Part shown: piece after piece, positions 1 through 6,069 of the stretch
How the letters are laid out: the number at the start of each line of letters is the position of its first letter
Numbering within the stretch: position 1 is the stretch's first letter
NCBI GenBank assembly: GCA_026398715.1
Contig: JAPLSI010000159.1
Location: forward strand, 1 to 6,069
DNA: 6,069 bases
Direction: 5' to 3'
Source of the DNA: Gammaproteobacteria bacterium
GTDB taxonomy: Bacteria; Pseudomonadota; Gammaproteobacteria; Xanthomonadales; Xanthomonadaceae
The notes under the pieces: model-generated
Seen by the model: only the letters and a program-made list of their open reading frames with translations
What the model was told of the DNA's origin: nothing
The model's database searches: none
Position numbers and translations under genes: made by a program

Positions 1-1262
1 AGTTCGGGGCCGTGCCTTCGGCCGCAGCGTATGAGGCCGAAGCCAGGTCCTTCGGTCGCCTCGTCATGACCCCGACTTCCCGAAACCTCGTGCGGGTATT
101 CTTCCTGCAGGAGCGGCTCAAGAAGCTCGCGTCTGCCAGCAAGACCATCAAGCGCGTGCACGTGATTGGTGCCGGAGTGATGGGTGGCGACATCGCCGCC
201 TGGTGCGCGTTGCGCGGATTCAGCGTGACCTTGCAGGATCGCGAGATGCAGTACGTGCAGCCGGCGATGGACCGCGCCGCCAAGCTGTTCGAAAAGCGCG
301 TGAAGGACCCGGCCAAGCGCGAAGCCACCAGCGCGCGCCTGGTAGCCGTCGTGGAAGGCGCCGTCGTGGCGAAGGCGGACCTGGTGATCGAGGCGATCTT
401 CGAAAACGCGGATGCCAAGCGCGCGCTGTACGCCAAGCTGGAAGAGACGATGAAGCCGGACGCGTTGCTGGTCACCAATACCAGCTCGATCCCGCTCACC
501 GACCTGCGCGCCAACCTGCGCAGGCAATCGAACTTCGCCGGCCTGCATTATTTCAATCCGGTGGCGATGATGCCGCTGGTGGAAATCGTCAAGCACGATT
601 TCATGGCGCCGGAAATGGAACGACGCCTCGCAGCCTTCTGCCGCGCCATCGACAAGTTGCCGGTGCCGGTCGCGGGCACGCCGGGCTTCCTGGTCAATCG
701 CATCCTGGCGCCCTACATGCAGGAAGCGATTCTCTGCTACAGCGAAGGCATTCCGGGCGCGGTGATCGACAAGGCCGCACTGAAATTCGGCATGCCGATG
801 GGCCCGATCGAACTGGTGGACACTGTCGGCCTGGACGTCGCCGCATCGGTCGGCAAGATCATGGCCGACTTCCATGGCCAGGCGCTGCCCGAAGCCTTCA
901 AAGTGGAGGCAGGAAAACGGGGCAAGAAGGACGGTCAAGGCCTGTACAAGTGGGAGAACGACCGGGCGGTGAAGCCACCGGTGCCGGACGGCTACCAGGT
1001 GCCGGCGGATATCGAGGACCGGCTGGTGCTGTCGATGTTGAACGAGGCGGTGTCCTGCCTGCACGACGGCGTCGTGTCCGACGCCGACCTGCTCGATGCC
1101 GGCGTGATCTTCGGCACCGGCTTTGCGCCGTTCCGCGGCGGCCCCATCCAGTACATCCGTTCGGTGGGCGCGGCCGCGTTGAAGGCCAAGCTCGAACTGC
1201 TGGCTACGCGCTACGGATCGCGCTTCACGCCGCGCCCCGGGTGGGACGCGCTGCAGGAGTGA
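1..1262 (+). CDS. 3-hydroxyacyl-CoA dehydrogenase, C-terminal part of a FadJ/FadB-type multifunctional beta-oxidation protein (5' partial)
   Basis: The product oxidises L-3-hydroxyacyl-CoA to 3-ketoacyl-CoA with NAD+ in cytoplasmic fatty-acid beta-oxidation. The frame is open to the left edge (first full codon at base 3). The first ~40 residues resemble the hydratase-dehydrogenase linker of FadJ-type proteins, so an enoyl-CoA hydratase domain very probably lies upstream and the GTG at 12 is not a real start. Numbering from that GTG, the Rossmann motif GAGVMG is at 53-58 and the likely NAD-ribose-binding Asp is D76. NTSS is at 156-159, HYFNP at 179-183 and TPGFLVNR at 223-230. S158, H179, E191 and N229 have exactly the spacing of Ser137, His158, Glu170 and Asn208 in human short-chain HAD, so the catalytic set is intact. 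Two C-terminal HCDH domains follow, the second ending with GTGFAPFRGGP (369-379). No thiolase partner is visible downstream. FadJ versus FadB assignment is uncertain; the absence of FadB's long C-terminal extension leans towards FadJ. Confidence 0.93.
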   Translation, partial: FGAVPSAAAYEAEARSFGRLVMTPTSRNLVRVFFLQERLKKLASASKTIKRVHVIGAGVMGGDIAAWCALRGFSVTLQDREMQYVQPAMDRAAKLFEKRVKDPAKREATSARLVAVVEGAVVAKADLVIEAIFENADAKRALYAKLEETMKPDALLVTNTSSIPLTDLRANLRRQSNFAGLHYFNPVAMMPLVEIVKHDFMAPEMERRLAAFCRAIDKLPVPVAGTPGFLVNRILAPYMQEAILCYSEGIPGAVIDKAALKFGMPMGPIELVDTVGLDVAASVGKIMADFHGQALPEAFKVEAGKRGKKDGQGLYKWENDRAVKPPVPDGYQVPADIEDRLVLSMLNEAVSCLHDGVVSDADLLDAGVIFGTGFAPFRGGPIQYIRSVGAAALKAKLELLATRYGSRFTPRPGWDALQE

Positions 1263-1290
1263 TCGCCGGCCCCCGCAGGGCGCCGGCGAT
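1262..1290. terminator. GC-rich hairpin between convergent genes, possible bidirectional terminator
   Basis: A perfect 9-bp stem pairs ATCGCCGGC (1262-1270) with GCCGGCGAT (1282-1290). After a C-C mismatch, a further CCC/GGG pairing (1272-1274 with 1278-1280) closes on a GCA loop. It begins at the last base of the dehydrogenase stop codon and ends 5 bases before the stop of the opposing gene, a usual place for a shared terminator. Neither strand has a T-run after the stem, so it is not a canonical intrinsic terminator. It could instead be an RNA-stabilising end or work with Rho. Confidence 0.4.
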
Positions 1291-1295
1291 TGGCA

Positions 1296-2601
1296 TCAGC
1301 TGCCTTCGCAACCCTTCAACTTCAGGCGCTGTCCCGGCTTGATCAGGTAGGCGGGCGAACGAAGGCGATTTTCCTTGGCCAGCACGGTGACATCGCAGCT
1401 GTGCTCGCGGGCGATGGCCAGCAGGCTGTCGCCGGCACGCACGCGATAATCGCGCACGCGCTTCTTCTTTTCCGGCGCGGGAGCGGGCATCGGGGCAACC
1501 ATCGTGGAAGCGACCATCACGTCCCCGGCAGGCACATACGCCTTGTTGGCGCGCATCAACTGTTGCGCCAGTTCCGCGCGCGGGCCCTGCACGCAATTCC
1601 TGCTGTAGATAGTCGCCACTCGCTTGGGTGCGCGCAGGATGGTGCCAGCGGGAATGGCCGCCTGCGCCTCGTAGCGCGGATTGAGATTGCGCAGCACGCG
1701 GAACCAGCCATCGCGGGTGCCGCCGTTGCCCAGGCAGATGGTCAGCTCGTTGATGGACGTGGACCGGGTCAGCGCGAACTGGCCGGGCGTGGTGTCGAGC
1801 TTGGGGAATTCCAGGCCGTACTTCTTCGGATGCAGGAACAACCAGGCCGCCGCGATGACGGCGGGTACGTAATCGCGCGTCTCCGGCGGCAGTTGGGCGT
1901 TCACCTGCGGCGACCAGAAGCTGGCGCCGGCATTGGCCGCATACAGCCGCGCGGCGCGCCCTTCACCGCCGTTGTAGGCGGCGATGGTGTATTCGAGATT
2001 GCGGTTGAGCGCGGCGAATCGCTCGTTGATGTAGGCGGCGTTGGCGCGTGCGGGGCGACATCAGGTAGCGCATGTACTGGTAGTTTTCCCAGGCGTCTAT
2101 CAGGAAGGCGCGCTGGGTGGTGAGCCAGTCGCGCATCGCCGCCTGCACGGGTTCGTTCACTTCCACCATCTTGTCGAAGTCGTGGCCGTCACCGAGCAGG
2201 CTGAGCGTGCGCTTTGCCTCCGGCGAATTGGCGAGCACCGGCGACTGCACATGGTCGGGGTCTTCCTCGTTGCCCGAGTCCTCGCCTGCCAGTTCCATGT
2301 CGTCGGCCTTCAGGTCCTGCGACTTGATCAGCACTTCGTACTGGGTGATGACGCGCGTGGTATCGCAACCGCGCAGGCGAATGCACTGCTGGGCGAGGTC
2401 TTCCAGGTCCTCGAGCGCCTTGGTCAGCTGCGCCATGCCGGTTTCATCGCCGGCCTGCATCTTGATGCGGGCTTCGCGATAGCGCTGGCCGGCGGCGTCC
2501 ATGCCCTGGTAAAGCGCGGCGTTCTTGTCCGCCTTGGCGGCGAGCGCGGCGCTGCTGGCCGTGGCCAGCGCAATGGCGAGGAAAAGGGAATGCTTGATCA
2601 T
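1296..2601 (-). pseudogene. Secreted LysM lytic-transglycosylase-like protein, disrupted by internal deletion plus frameshift
   Basis: The intact ancestor would be an exported murein lytic transglycosylase of the SLT/MltD type. The 5' part reads from ATG 2601. Residues 1-22 are a signal peptide (MIKH, then a hydrophobic Ala-rich core ending in ALAA). An N-terminal region I do not recognise follows, with a Cys pair at C73/C79, and the frame stays sensible to P183 (codon 2053-2055). It then runs out of frame into an Arg-rich tail ending at TGA 1963-1965. The rest continues in another frame from about 2051 to TGA 1296-1298, about 251 codons. It carries AAYNGGEGR, the conserved end of the SLT fold, LPPETRDYVPAV, an MltD-like middle and a C-terminal LysM domain (about 1314-1448, RDYRVRAGDSLLAIAREHS to LIKPGQRLKL) that would bind peptidoglycan. 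The SLT segment with the catalytic Glu and the GxxQFMP-like motif is missing: only about 23 residues lie between the junction and AAYNGGEGR. No clear Shine-Dalgarno precedes the ATG. An assembly error is the main alternative. Confidence 0.82.
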
Positions 2602-2655
2602 CGGCGTGGGGGATCGCTGAAGTGAGTCGGGGGTGTTACTTGGTGCCTTATGGAG

Positions 2656-2683
2656 GGTATAGGTTCCCGAAGCATCATCGCAA
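2656..2683 (-). promoter_or_regulatory. Possible sigma70-type promoter of the transglycosylase-like gene
   Basis: Read on the minus strand, TTGCGA (2683-2678) is followed after 16 nt by TATACC (2661-2656). Each hexamer matches the consensus at 4 of 6 positions. It lies about 55 bases upstream of the ATG at 2601, in the only sizeable non-coding gap before the gene. This is a pattern match only; in GC-rich DNA such matches often arise by chance. Confidence 0.3.
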
Positions 2684-2693
2684 CCACTAGAAT
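2664..2693 (+). promoter_or_regulatory. Possible promoter of the yjgR-greB pair
   Basis: TAGAAT at 2688-2693 matches the -10 consensus at 5 of 6 positions and sits in a locally AT-richer patch 25 bases before the yjgR ATG. The only -35-like hexamer at suitable distance is weak (TTCCCG, 2664-2669, 18-nt spacer, 3 of 6). If used, it would give a leader of about 20 nt holding the GGAG ribosome site. It overlaps the candidate promoter of the divergent gene, so the two could compete. Confidence 0.3.
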
Positions 2694-2706
2694 CGCATCA
2701 GTTCCC

Positions 2707-2710
2707 GGAG
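2707..2710 (+). promoter_or_regulatory. Ribosome binding site that fixes the yjgR start
   Basis: GGAG lies 8 nt upstream of ATG 2719. This supports 2719 over the in-frame ATG at 2650, which would add 23 residues unlike the family and would overlap the promoter region. Confidence 0.7.
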
Positions 2711-2718
2711 AATCCTGC

Positions 2719-4242
2719 ATGAGCGAAATCCTGATCGGCAAGGGCGACGTGCCCGTCCAACTGCTTGCAAAGTACGGCAACCGTCACGGTTTGATCGCCG
2801 GCGCAACGGGAACCGGCAAGTCGGTGTCGCTGATGGTGTTGGCCGAAGGCTTTTCGCGGCTGGGCGTGCCGGTGTTCATGGCGGATGTGAAGGGCGACAT
2901 CGCCGGACTGTCGGTTGCCGGCACGATGAACGAGCGCATCGGCCAGCGCGTCCAGCAGATCGGCATCGACGGCTATGTGAACGAGGCAAGTCCCGTCGTC
3001 TTCTGGGACCTTTACGGAAAACTGGGCCATCCGGTCCGCACCACCGTCTCGGAAATGGGACCGACCTTGCTGAACCGGATCCTGGAACTGAATGAAGTCC
3101 AGTCCGGCATCCTCGACATCGCCTTCAAGCTCGCCGACGACCAGGGCCTGCTGCTGCTTGACCTCGACGACCTGCGCGCATTGCTCGGCCACCTGACCGA
3201 AAACAAAGCCGAGATATCGAAGAATTACGGCCTGGTCAGCCCGACCTCGGTCGCCGCCATCCATCGCGCGCTGCTGCGCCTGGAACAGGAAGGCGGCGAG
3301 ATGTTCTTCGGCGAACCGGCGCTGCAACTGTCGGACCTGATGCGCCAGGACATGTCGGGCCGCGGCATCATCAACGTGCTCACCGCGGAACAACTGATCC
3401 TCAAGCCGCGCCTGTATTCGAGCTTCCTGTTGTGGCTGCTGTCGGAATTGTTCGAAAGCCTTCCCGAAGTGGGCGACATGGCGCAGCCCAAGCTGGTCTT
3501 CATCTTCGACGAGGCGCACCTGCTGTTCGACGATTGCCCGCCTTCGTTGCAGCAGCGCATCGAACAAGTCGTCCGCCTGATCCGCTCGAAGGGCGTGGGC
3601 GTCTATTTCTGCTCGCAAAACCCCGACGACGTGCCCGATGTCATCCTCGGCCAGTTGGGCAACCGCATCCAGCACGCCCTGCGCGCCTACACGCCGCGTG
3701 ACCAGAAGGCCGTGCGCACGGCGGCGGAAACGTTCGTACCCAATCCCAAGCTCGATGTAGCCCAGGTCATTTCGCAACTCGCCGTGGGCGAGGCCTTGAC
3801 GTCCATGCTGCTCGACAAGGGCATTCCCATGCCGGTCGAACGCGCCTTCATCTGCCCTCCCCGTTCGCGGATGGGCGCGATCACGCCCGAGGAACGCGCG
3901 GCGGTGCGCTCGCGCAGCCCGGTTTCGGGAAAATACGATACGGCGGTCAATCGCGAGTCGGCCTTCGAGATGTTGAACCAGCGCGCGACCGAGAAGACGG
4001 AGGCAGCCAGTGGCGCCGAGGCAACCGCGCCGAACTCGAAGCCCGCCAGGCCCACGGACAAGCCCACGGCCAAGCCCGCCGAAGCAGAACAATCCAGGCT
4101 CAGCGAATTCCTCTGGGGCACCAAGCGTCGCCAGGGTGCGATCGAAACGGCGGCAAAGTCGGCGACGCGCACCGTCGCCAGCGGCCTGGGCCGTCAGATA
4201 CTGCGCGGCGTGCTGGGCGGGATCTTCGGCGGCAAGCGCTGA
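2719..4242 (+). CDS. yjgR: YjgR/DUF853 family HerA-like P-loop ATPase
   Basis: This is a complete 507-residue cytoplasmic ATPase, close in length to E. coli YjgR (about 500). It is similar throughout to what I remember of that protein: [15 protein letters not shown] near the start, [25 protein letters not shown], and [17 protein letters not shown]. Walker A is GATGTGKS (28-35). Walker B is [10 protein letters not shown] (258-267) with D264 and E265. A motor motif SQNP follows at 299-302, and [18 protein letters not shown] (314-331) is the conserved stretch that may supply the arginine finger. Residues about 421-458 form a low-complexity Pro/Lys/Ala/Glu linker. A conserved tail (SRLSEFLWG, then a Gly-rich end GGIFGGKR) closes the protein. 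The family belongs to the FtsK/HerA superfamily of hexameric DNA motors, but YjgR's substrate and role are not established. ATG 2719 is chosen on GGAG and family length. It is followed after 10 nt by greB, suggesting an operon. All ATPase motifs are intact. Confidence 0.95.
   Translation: MSEILIGKGDVPVQLLAKYGNRHGLIAGATGTGKSVSLMVLAEGFSRLGVPVFMADVKGDIAGLSVAGTMNERIGQRVQQIGIDGYVNEASPVVFWDLYGKLGHPVRTTVSEMGPTLLNRILELNEVQSGILDIAFKLADDQGLLLLDLDDLRALLGHLTENKAEISKNYGLVSPTSVAAIHRALLRLEQEGGEMFFGEPALQLSDLMRQDMSGRGIINVLTAEQLILKPRLYSSFLLWLLSELFESLPEVGDMAQPKLVFIFDEAHLLFDDCPPSLQQRIEQVVRLIRSKGVGVYFCSQNPDDVPDVILGQLGNRIQHALRAYTPRDQKAVRTAAETFVPNPKLDVAQVISQLAVGEALTSMLLDKGIPMPVERAFICPPRSRMGAITPEERAAVRSRSPVSGKYDTAVNRESAFEMLNQRATEKTEAASGAEATAPNSKPARPTDKPTAKPAEAEQSRLSEFLWGTKRRQGAIETAAKSATRTVASGLGRQILRGVLGGIFGGKR
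4039..4080 (+). repeat. Short imperfect 12-nt repeats coding for a Pro/Lys-rich linker in YjgR
   Basis: Units beginning AAGCCC or AGGCCC recur with 12-nt period at 4048 and 4060, flanked by two copies of AAGCCCGCC (4039 and 4072). They encode [16 protein letters not shown]. This is a flexible spacer between the ATPase domain and the conserved C-terminal tail, and is the kind of stretch that varies in length between strains. Confidence 0.6.
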
Positions 4243-4244
4243 GG
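4241..4244 (+). promoter_or_regulatory. greB ribosome binding site overlapping the yjgR stop
   Basis: GAGG begins inside the TGA of yjgR (4240-4242) and lies 8 nt before ATG 4253. Ribosomes finishing yjgR would be placed to start greB. I see no separate promoter in the 10-nt gap; one inside the yjgR 3' end cannot be excluded. Confidence 0.6.
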
Positions 4245-4252
4245 CGACAGGC

Positions 4253-4759
4253 ATGTCCCGCTGGCGTCCGCCCGCCGCATCGTCCACGGCAATCATCACG
4301 CGGCCGGGCTTCGAGCGCCTGCGCGACGAACTCAACGACCTGTGGAAAGTGCGCCGCCCCGAAGTGGTGCGCGCGCTGTCCGCCGCCGCGGCGGAAGGCG
4401 ACCGGTCCGAGAATGCGGAATACCAGTACCGCAAGAAGCAACTGGGCGAAATAGACCGGCGCGTGCGCTACCTGAGCAAGCGGCTGGAGGCGTTGAAGGT
4501 GGTTGAACAATTGCCGAGCGATCCGCACGCCATCTATTTCGGCGCCTGGCTGGACGTCGAAAACATCGAATCGGGAGAGACCTCTCGCTATCGCATCGTT
4601 GGTCCCGACGAGACCGACCCGACGCTGGGCTGGATCAGCATCGATTCGCCGCTGGCGCGCGCGGCGTTGAAGAAACGCGTGGACGACGAATTCGACGTAG
4701 TGCTGCCCACCGGGCCCACCCGCTTCGTGGTGCTGGAAGTCGGCTACACGACGCCGTAG
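4253..4759 (+). CDS. greB: Transcription elongation factor GreB
   Basis: GreB enters the secondary channel of backtracked RNA polymerase and stimulates cleavage of the extruded RNA 3' end, so elongation can resume. The 168-residue product has the family's two parts. An N-terminal antiparallel coiled coil spans about 15-88 ([17 protein letters not shown] onwards). Its tip [11 protein letters not shown] (49-59) keeps the acidic pair D50 and E53, which act at the polymerase active site. EIDRRVRYL (66-74) is characteristic of GreB. A C-terminal FKBP-like domain follows from about 92, including [17 protein letters not shown] and [14 protein letters not shown], where the last favours GreB over GreA. 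It is about 10 residues longer than E. coli GreB, all at the N-terminus ([10 protein letters not shown]). GAGG at 4241-4244 overlaps the yjgR stop codon and sits 8 nt before the ATG, so translation is probably coupled to yjgR. Confidence 0.96.
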   Translation: MSRWRPPAASSTAIITRPGFERLRDELNDLWKVRRPEVVRALSAAAAEGDRSENAEYQYRKKQLGEIDRRVRYLSKRLEALKVVEQLPSDPHAIYFGAWLDVENIESGETSRYRIVGPDETDPTLGWISIDSPLARAALKKRVDDEFDVVLPTGPTRFVVLEVGYTTP

Positions 4760-4777
4760 CGCGCCCGGGTCGCCCGA

Positions 4778-6069
4778 TCAGCGATACCCGGCCGCCTGCA
4801 ACTCGAACAGCTCCGCATAGCGACCGTGCTGCGACAGCAGTTCTTCGTGCGTGCCCATCGCTTCCACCTGGCCCTCGTTCATCACCAGGATGCGATCGGC
4901 CATGCGTACGCTCGAGAAGCGATGCGAGATCAGTACGGCGGTCTTGTCGTCGCTCAGTTCCTTAAAGCGCTGGAACACTTCGAATTCGGCACGCGCGTCC
5001 AGGGCCGCCGTCGGCTCGTCCAAAATCAGCAGCTGCGCGTCGCGCATGTAGGCGCGGGCGATCGCGACCTTCTGCCATTCGCCGCCGGACAAATCCACGC
5101 CGGACTTGAAGCGCTTGCCGATGACCTGGTCGTAGCCCTTCGGCAATTTGTCGATCACTTCATCGGCCAGGCTGCGCCGCGCGGCGGCGACGATGCGGGC
5201 GCGGTCGTCGCGCGCCTCGATCCGGCCGACGGCGATGTTTTCCGCGGCGGTCAGGTGGTAACGCACGAAGTCCTGGAAGATGACGCCGATATTGCTGCGC
5301 AATACCTCCAGGTCATACTCGCGCAGGTCGACGCCATCGAGCAGGATACGGCCTTCGTCGGGGTCGTACAGACGCGCCAGCAACTTGACCAGGGTGGTCT
5401 TGCCCGCGCCGTTCTCGCCGACCAGCGCGAGCACTTCGCCGGCCTTCAGCGTGAAATCGAGATGGCGCACCGCCCAGCGATCGGCGCCGGGGTACTGGAA
5501 TCCGACATCCTCGAAGACGAAACCCTGGCGGATCGGCGTCGGGAACGGCCGCGGATTTTCCGGCGAGACGATTTCAGGTTCGATGTCGAAGAACGAGTAC
5601 AGGTCCTCGAGGTACAAGGCCTGCCCGGCCACCGCGGAAAAACCGCTGAGCAGCCCCTCCAGCAGGTTGCGCAGGCGGCGGAACGAGCCGGCCAGGAACG
5701 TCAGGTCGCCGATGGTGAATTCGCCGCGCACCGTGCGCCATGCGATGTAGGCATAGGCAACGTAATAACCGAGCGTGCCAAGGCCCGTCAGCAGGCTGCC
5801 CCAGCCCGCGCGGCTGATCGCCAGCCGACGGTTTGCCGCATAGAAACCATCAGCGAGCTTGCGGTAGCGCTCGATCAGGAAAGAGTTCAGGCCGAATATT
5901 TTGGTTTCCTTCGCCGTCTCCACCGACGCACCGGTCTGGCGGATGTATTCGAGCTCGCGGCGCTCCGGCGTCCAGGCGAAATTCAGCGAATAGTTCAAGG
6001 CGTTGAAGTGCGCCTCGCCGATGAACGCCGGCACCAGCGCGACCAGTAGCAGCAGCATCAGCCAGGGCG
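4778..6069 (-). CDS. ABC exporter with fused membrane and ATPase domains, C-terminal part (5' partial)
   Basis: This is an inner-membrane ATP-driven exporter of the MsbA-like type with membrane and ATPase domains in one chain. The frame is open to the right edge, so the true start lies beyond 6069 and the Met at 6058 is internal. Numbering from that Met, residues 1-14 are the end of a membrane helix and 15-80 an intracellular loop with a coupling-helix-like stretch (ETAKETKIFGLNSFLIERY). Two further membrane segments lie at about 84-108 and 116-142. The nucleotide-binding domain starts near 178 with an A-loop-like FQYPGAD. It has Walker A GENGAGKTT (214-222), Q-loop Q262 (FQDF), signature LSGGEWQ (323-329), Walker B LLILDEP (343-349, with E348) and switch His H379 (LISHRFSS). 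All are intact, so ATP hydrolysis is expected. FQDFVRYHLTAAENI replaces the more common FLF-type Q-loop context, which I associate with a bacterial exporter subgroup. The substrate is unknown. It converges on greB with an 18-nt gap. Confidence 0.93.
   Translation of the reverse strand, partial: PWLMLLLLVALVPAFIGEAHFNALNYSLNFAWTPERRELEYIRQTGASVETAKETKIFGLNSFLIERYRKLADGFYAANRRLAISRAGWGSLLTGLGTLGYYVAYAYIAWRTVRGEFTIGDLTFLAGSFRRLRNLLEGLLSGFSAVAGQALYLEDLYSFFDIEPEIVSPENPRPFPTPIRQGFVFEDVGFQYPGADRWAVRHLDFTLKAGEVLALVGENGAGKTTLVKLLARLYDPDEGRILLDGVDLREYDLEVLRSNIGVIFQDFVRYHLTAAENIAVGRIEARDDRARIVAAARRSLADEVIDKLPKGYDQVIGKRFKSGVDLSGGEWQKVAIARAYMRDAQLLILDEPTAALDARAEFEVFQRFKELSDDKTAVLISHRFSSVRMADRILVMNEGQVEAMGTHEELLSQHGRYAELFELQAAGYR

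Noticed and set aside
203..1342. A 379-codon open frame on the plus strand inside the dehydrogenase gene.
   Set aside because: It is an out-of-frame Arg/Gly/Ala-rich reading of a clearly identified gene.
1296..1904. The LysM half as an independent gene starting at GTG 1904.
   Set aside because: The frame continues to make sense upstream to about 2051 (including AAYNGGEGR), and there is no signal peptide at the GTG, so it is the remnant of the larger gene.
2650..2718. A longer yjgR start at ATG 2650.
   Set aside because: It has no supporting ribosome site of normal spacing, adds residues foreign to the family, and overlaps the likely promoter; ATG 2719 has GGAG and family-like length.
2698..4434. 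A 578-codon open frame on the minus strand opposite yjgR.
   Set aside because: It mirrors yjgR, is rich in Arg, Ala, Gln and His as expected of a GC-rich antisense frame, shows no recognisable domain, and the plus-strand genes are unambiguous.
4765..4791. A possible hairpin (CCGGGT with ACCCGG, 6 bp, 15-nt loop) at the convergent greB/ABC ends, with a smaller CGGG/CCCG alternative at 4766-4776.
   Set aside because: Stems are short, there is no T-run, and the longer one reaches into the ABC coding end; chance pairing in GC-rich sequence is likely.
4826..6049. A 407-codon open frame on the plus strand opposite the ABC exporter.
   Set aside because: The minus strand carries every ABC motif; this frame is low-information composition with no ribosome site or domain.
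1..6069. A previously undescribed system, such as a defence island, mobile element, CRISPR or RNA element.
   Set aside because: All space is filled by recognisable housekeeping families with short gaps; I found no transposase, integrase, terminal repeats, tRNA, spaced repeats or large structured non-coding region.

Overview
The window carries five protein-coding loci and no RNA gene, insertion sequence or CRISPR array that I can see. High GC, dense packing and the protein sequences suggest a gammaproteobacterium, most likely of the Xanthomonadales/Lysobacterales. That placement rests on remembered resemblance (for example the GreB N-terminus beginning MSRWRPP and the adjacent HerA-like ATPase), not on a search.

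Layout. (1) Bases 1-1262, + strand: the 3-hydroxyacyl-CoA dehydrogenase half of a FadJ/FadB-type multifunctional beta-oxidation enzyme; its enoyl-CoA hydratase half lies off the left edge. (2) Bases 1296-2601, - strand: a secreted, LysM-bearing lytic-transglycosylase-like gene that is broken. Its two halves are in different frames and meet near 2052-2055. The stretch that should hold the catalytic glutamate is absent, so it looks like an internal deletion that also shifted the frame. A GC-rich hairpin lies between the convergent ends of (1) and (2). (3) Bases 2719-4242, + strand: a complete YjgR/DUF853 HerA-like P-loop ATPase. (4) Bases 4253-4759, + strand: greB, the transcript-cleavage elongation factor, 10 nt behind yjgR and probably translationally coupled to it. 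(5) Bases 4778-6069, - strand: the C-terminal part of an ABC exporter with fused membrane and ATPase domains, running off the right edge and convergent with greB.

Functionally this is ordinary chromosomal housekeeping DNA: fatty-acid degradation, cell-wall turnover, a DNA/ATPase motor of unclear role, transcription elongation and export. The genes do not form one pathway; only yjgR-greB looks like an operon. The main point of interest is the broken transglycosylase. I found no convincing undescribed system.
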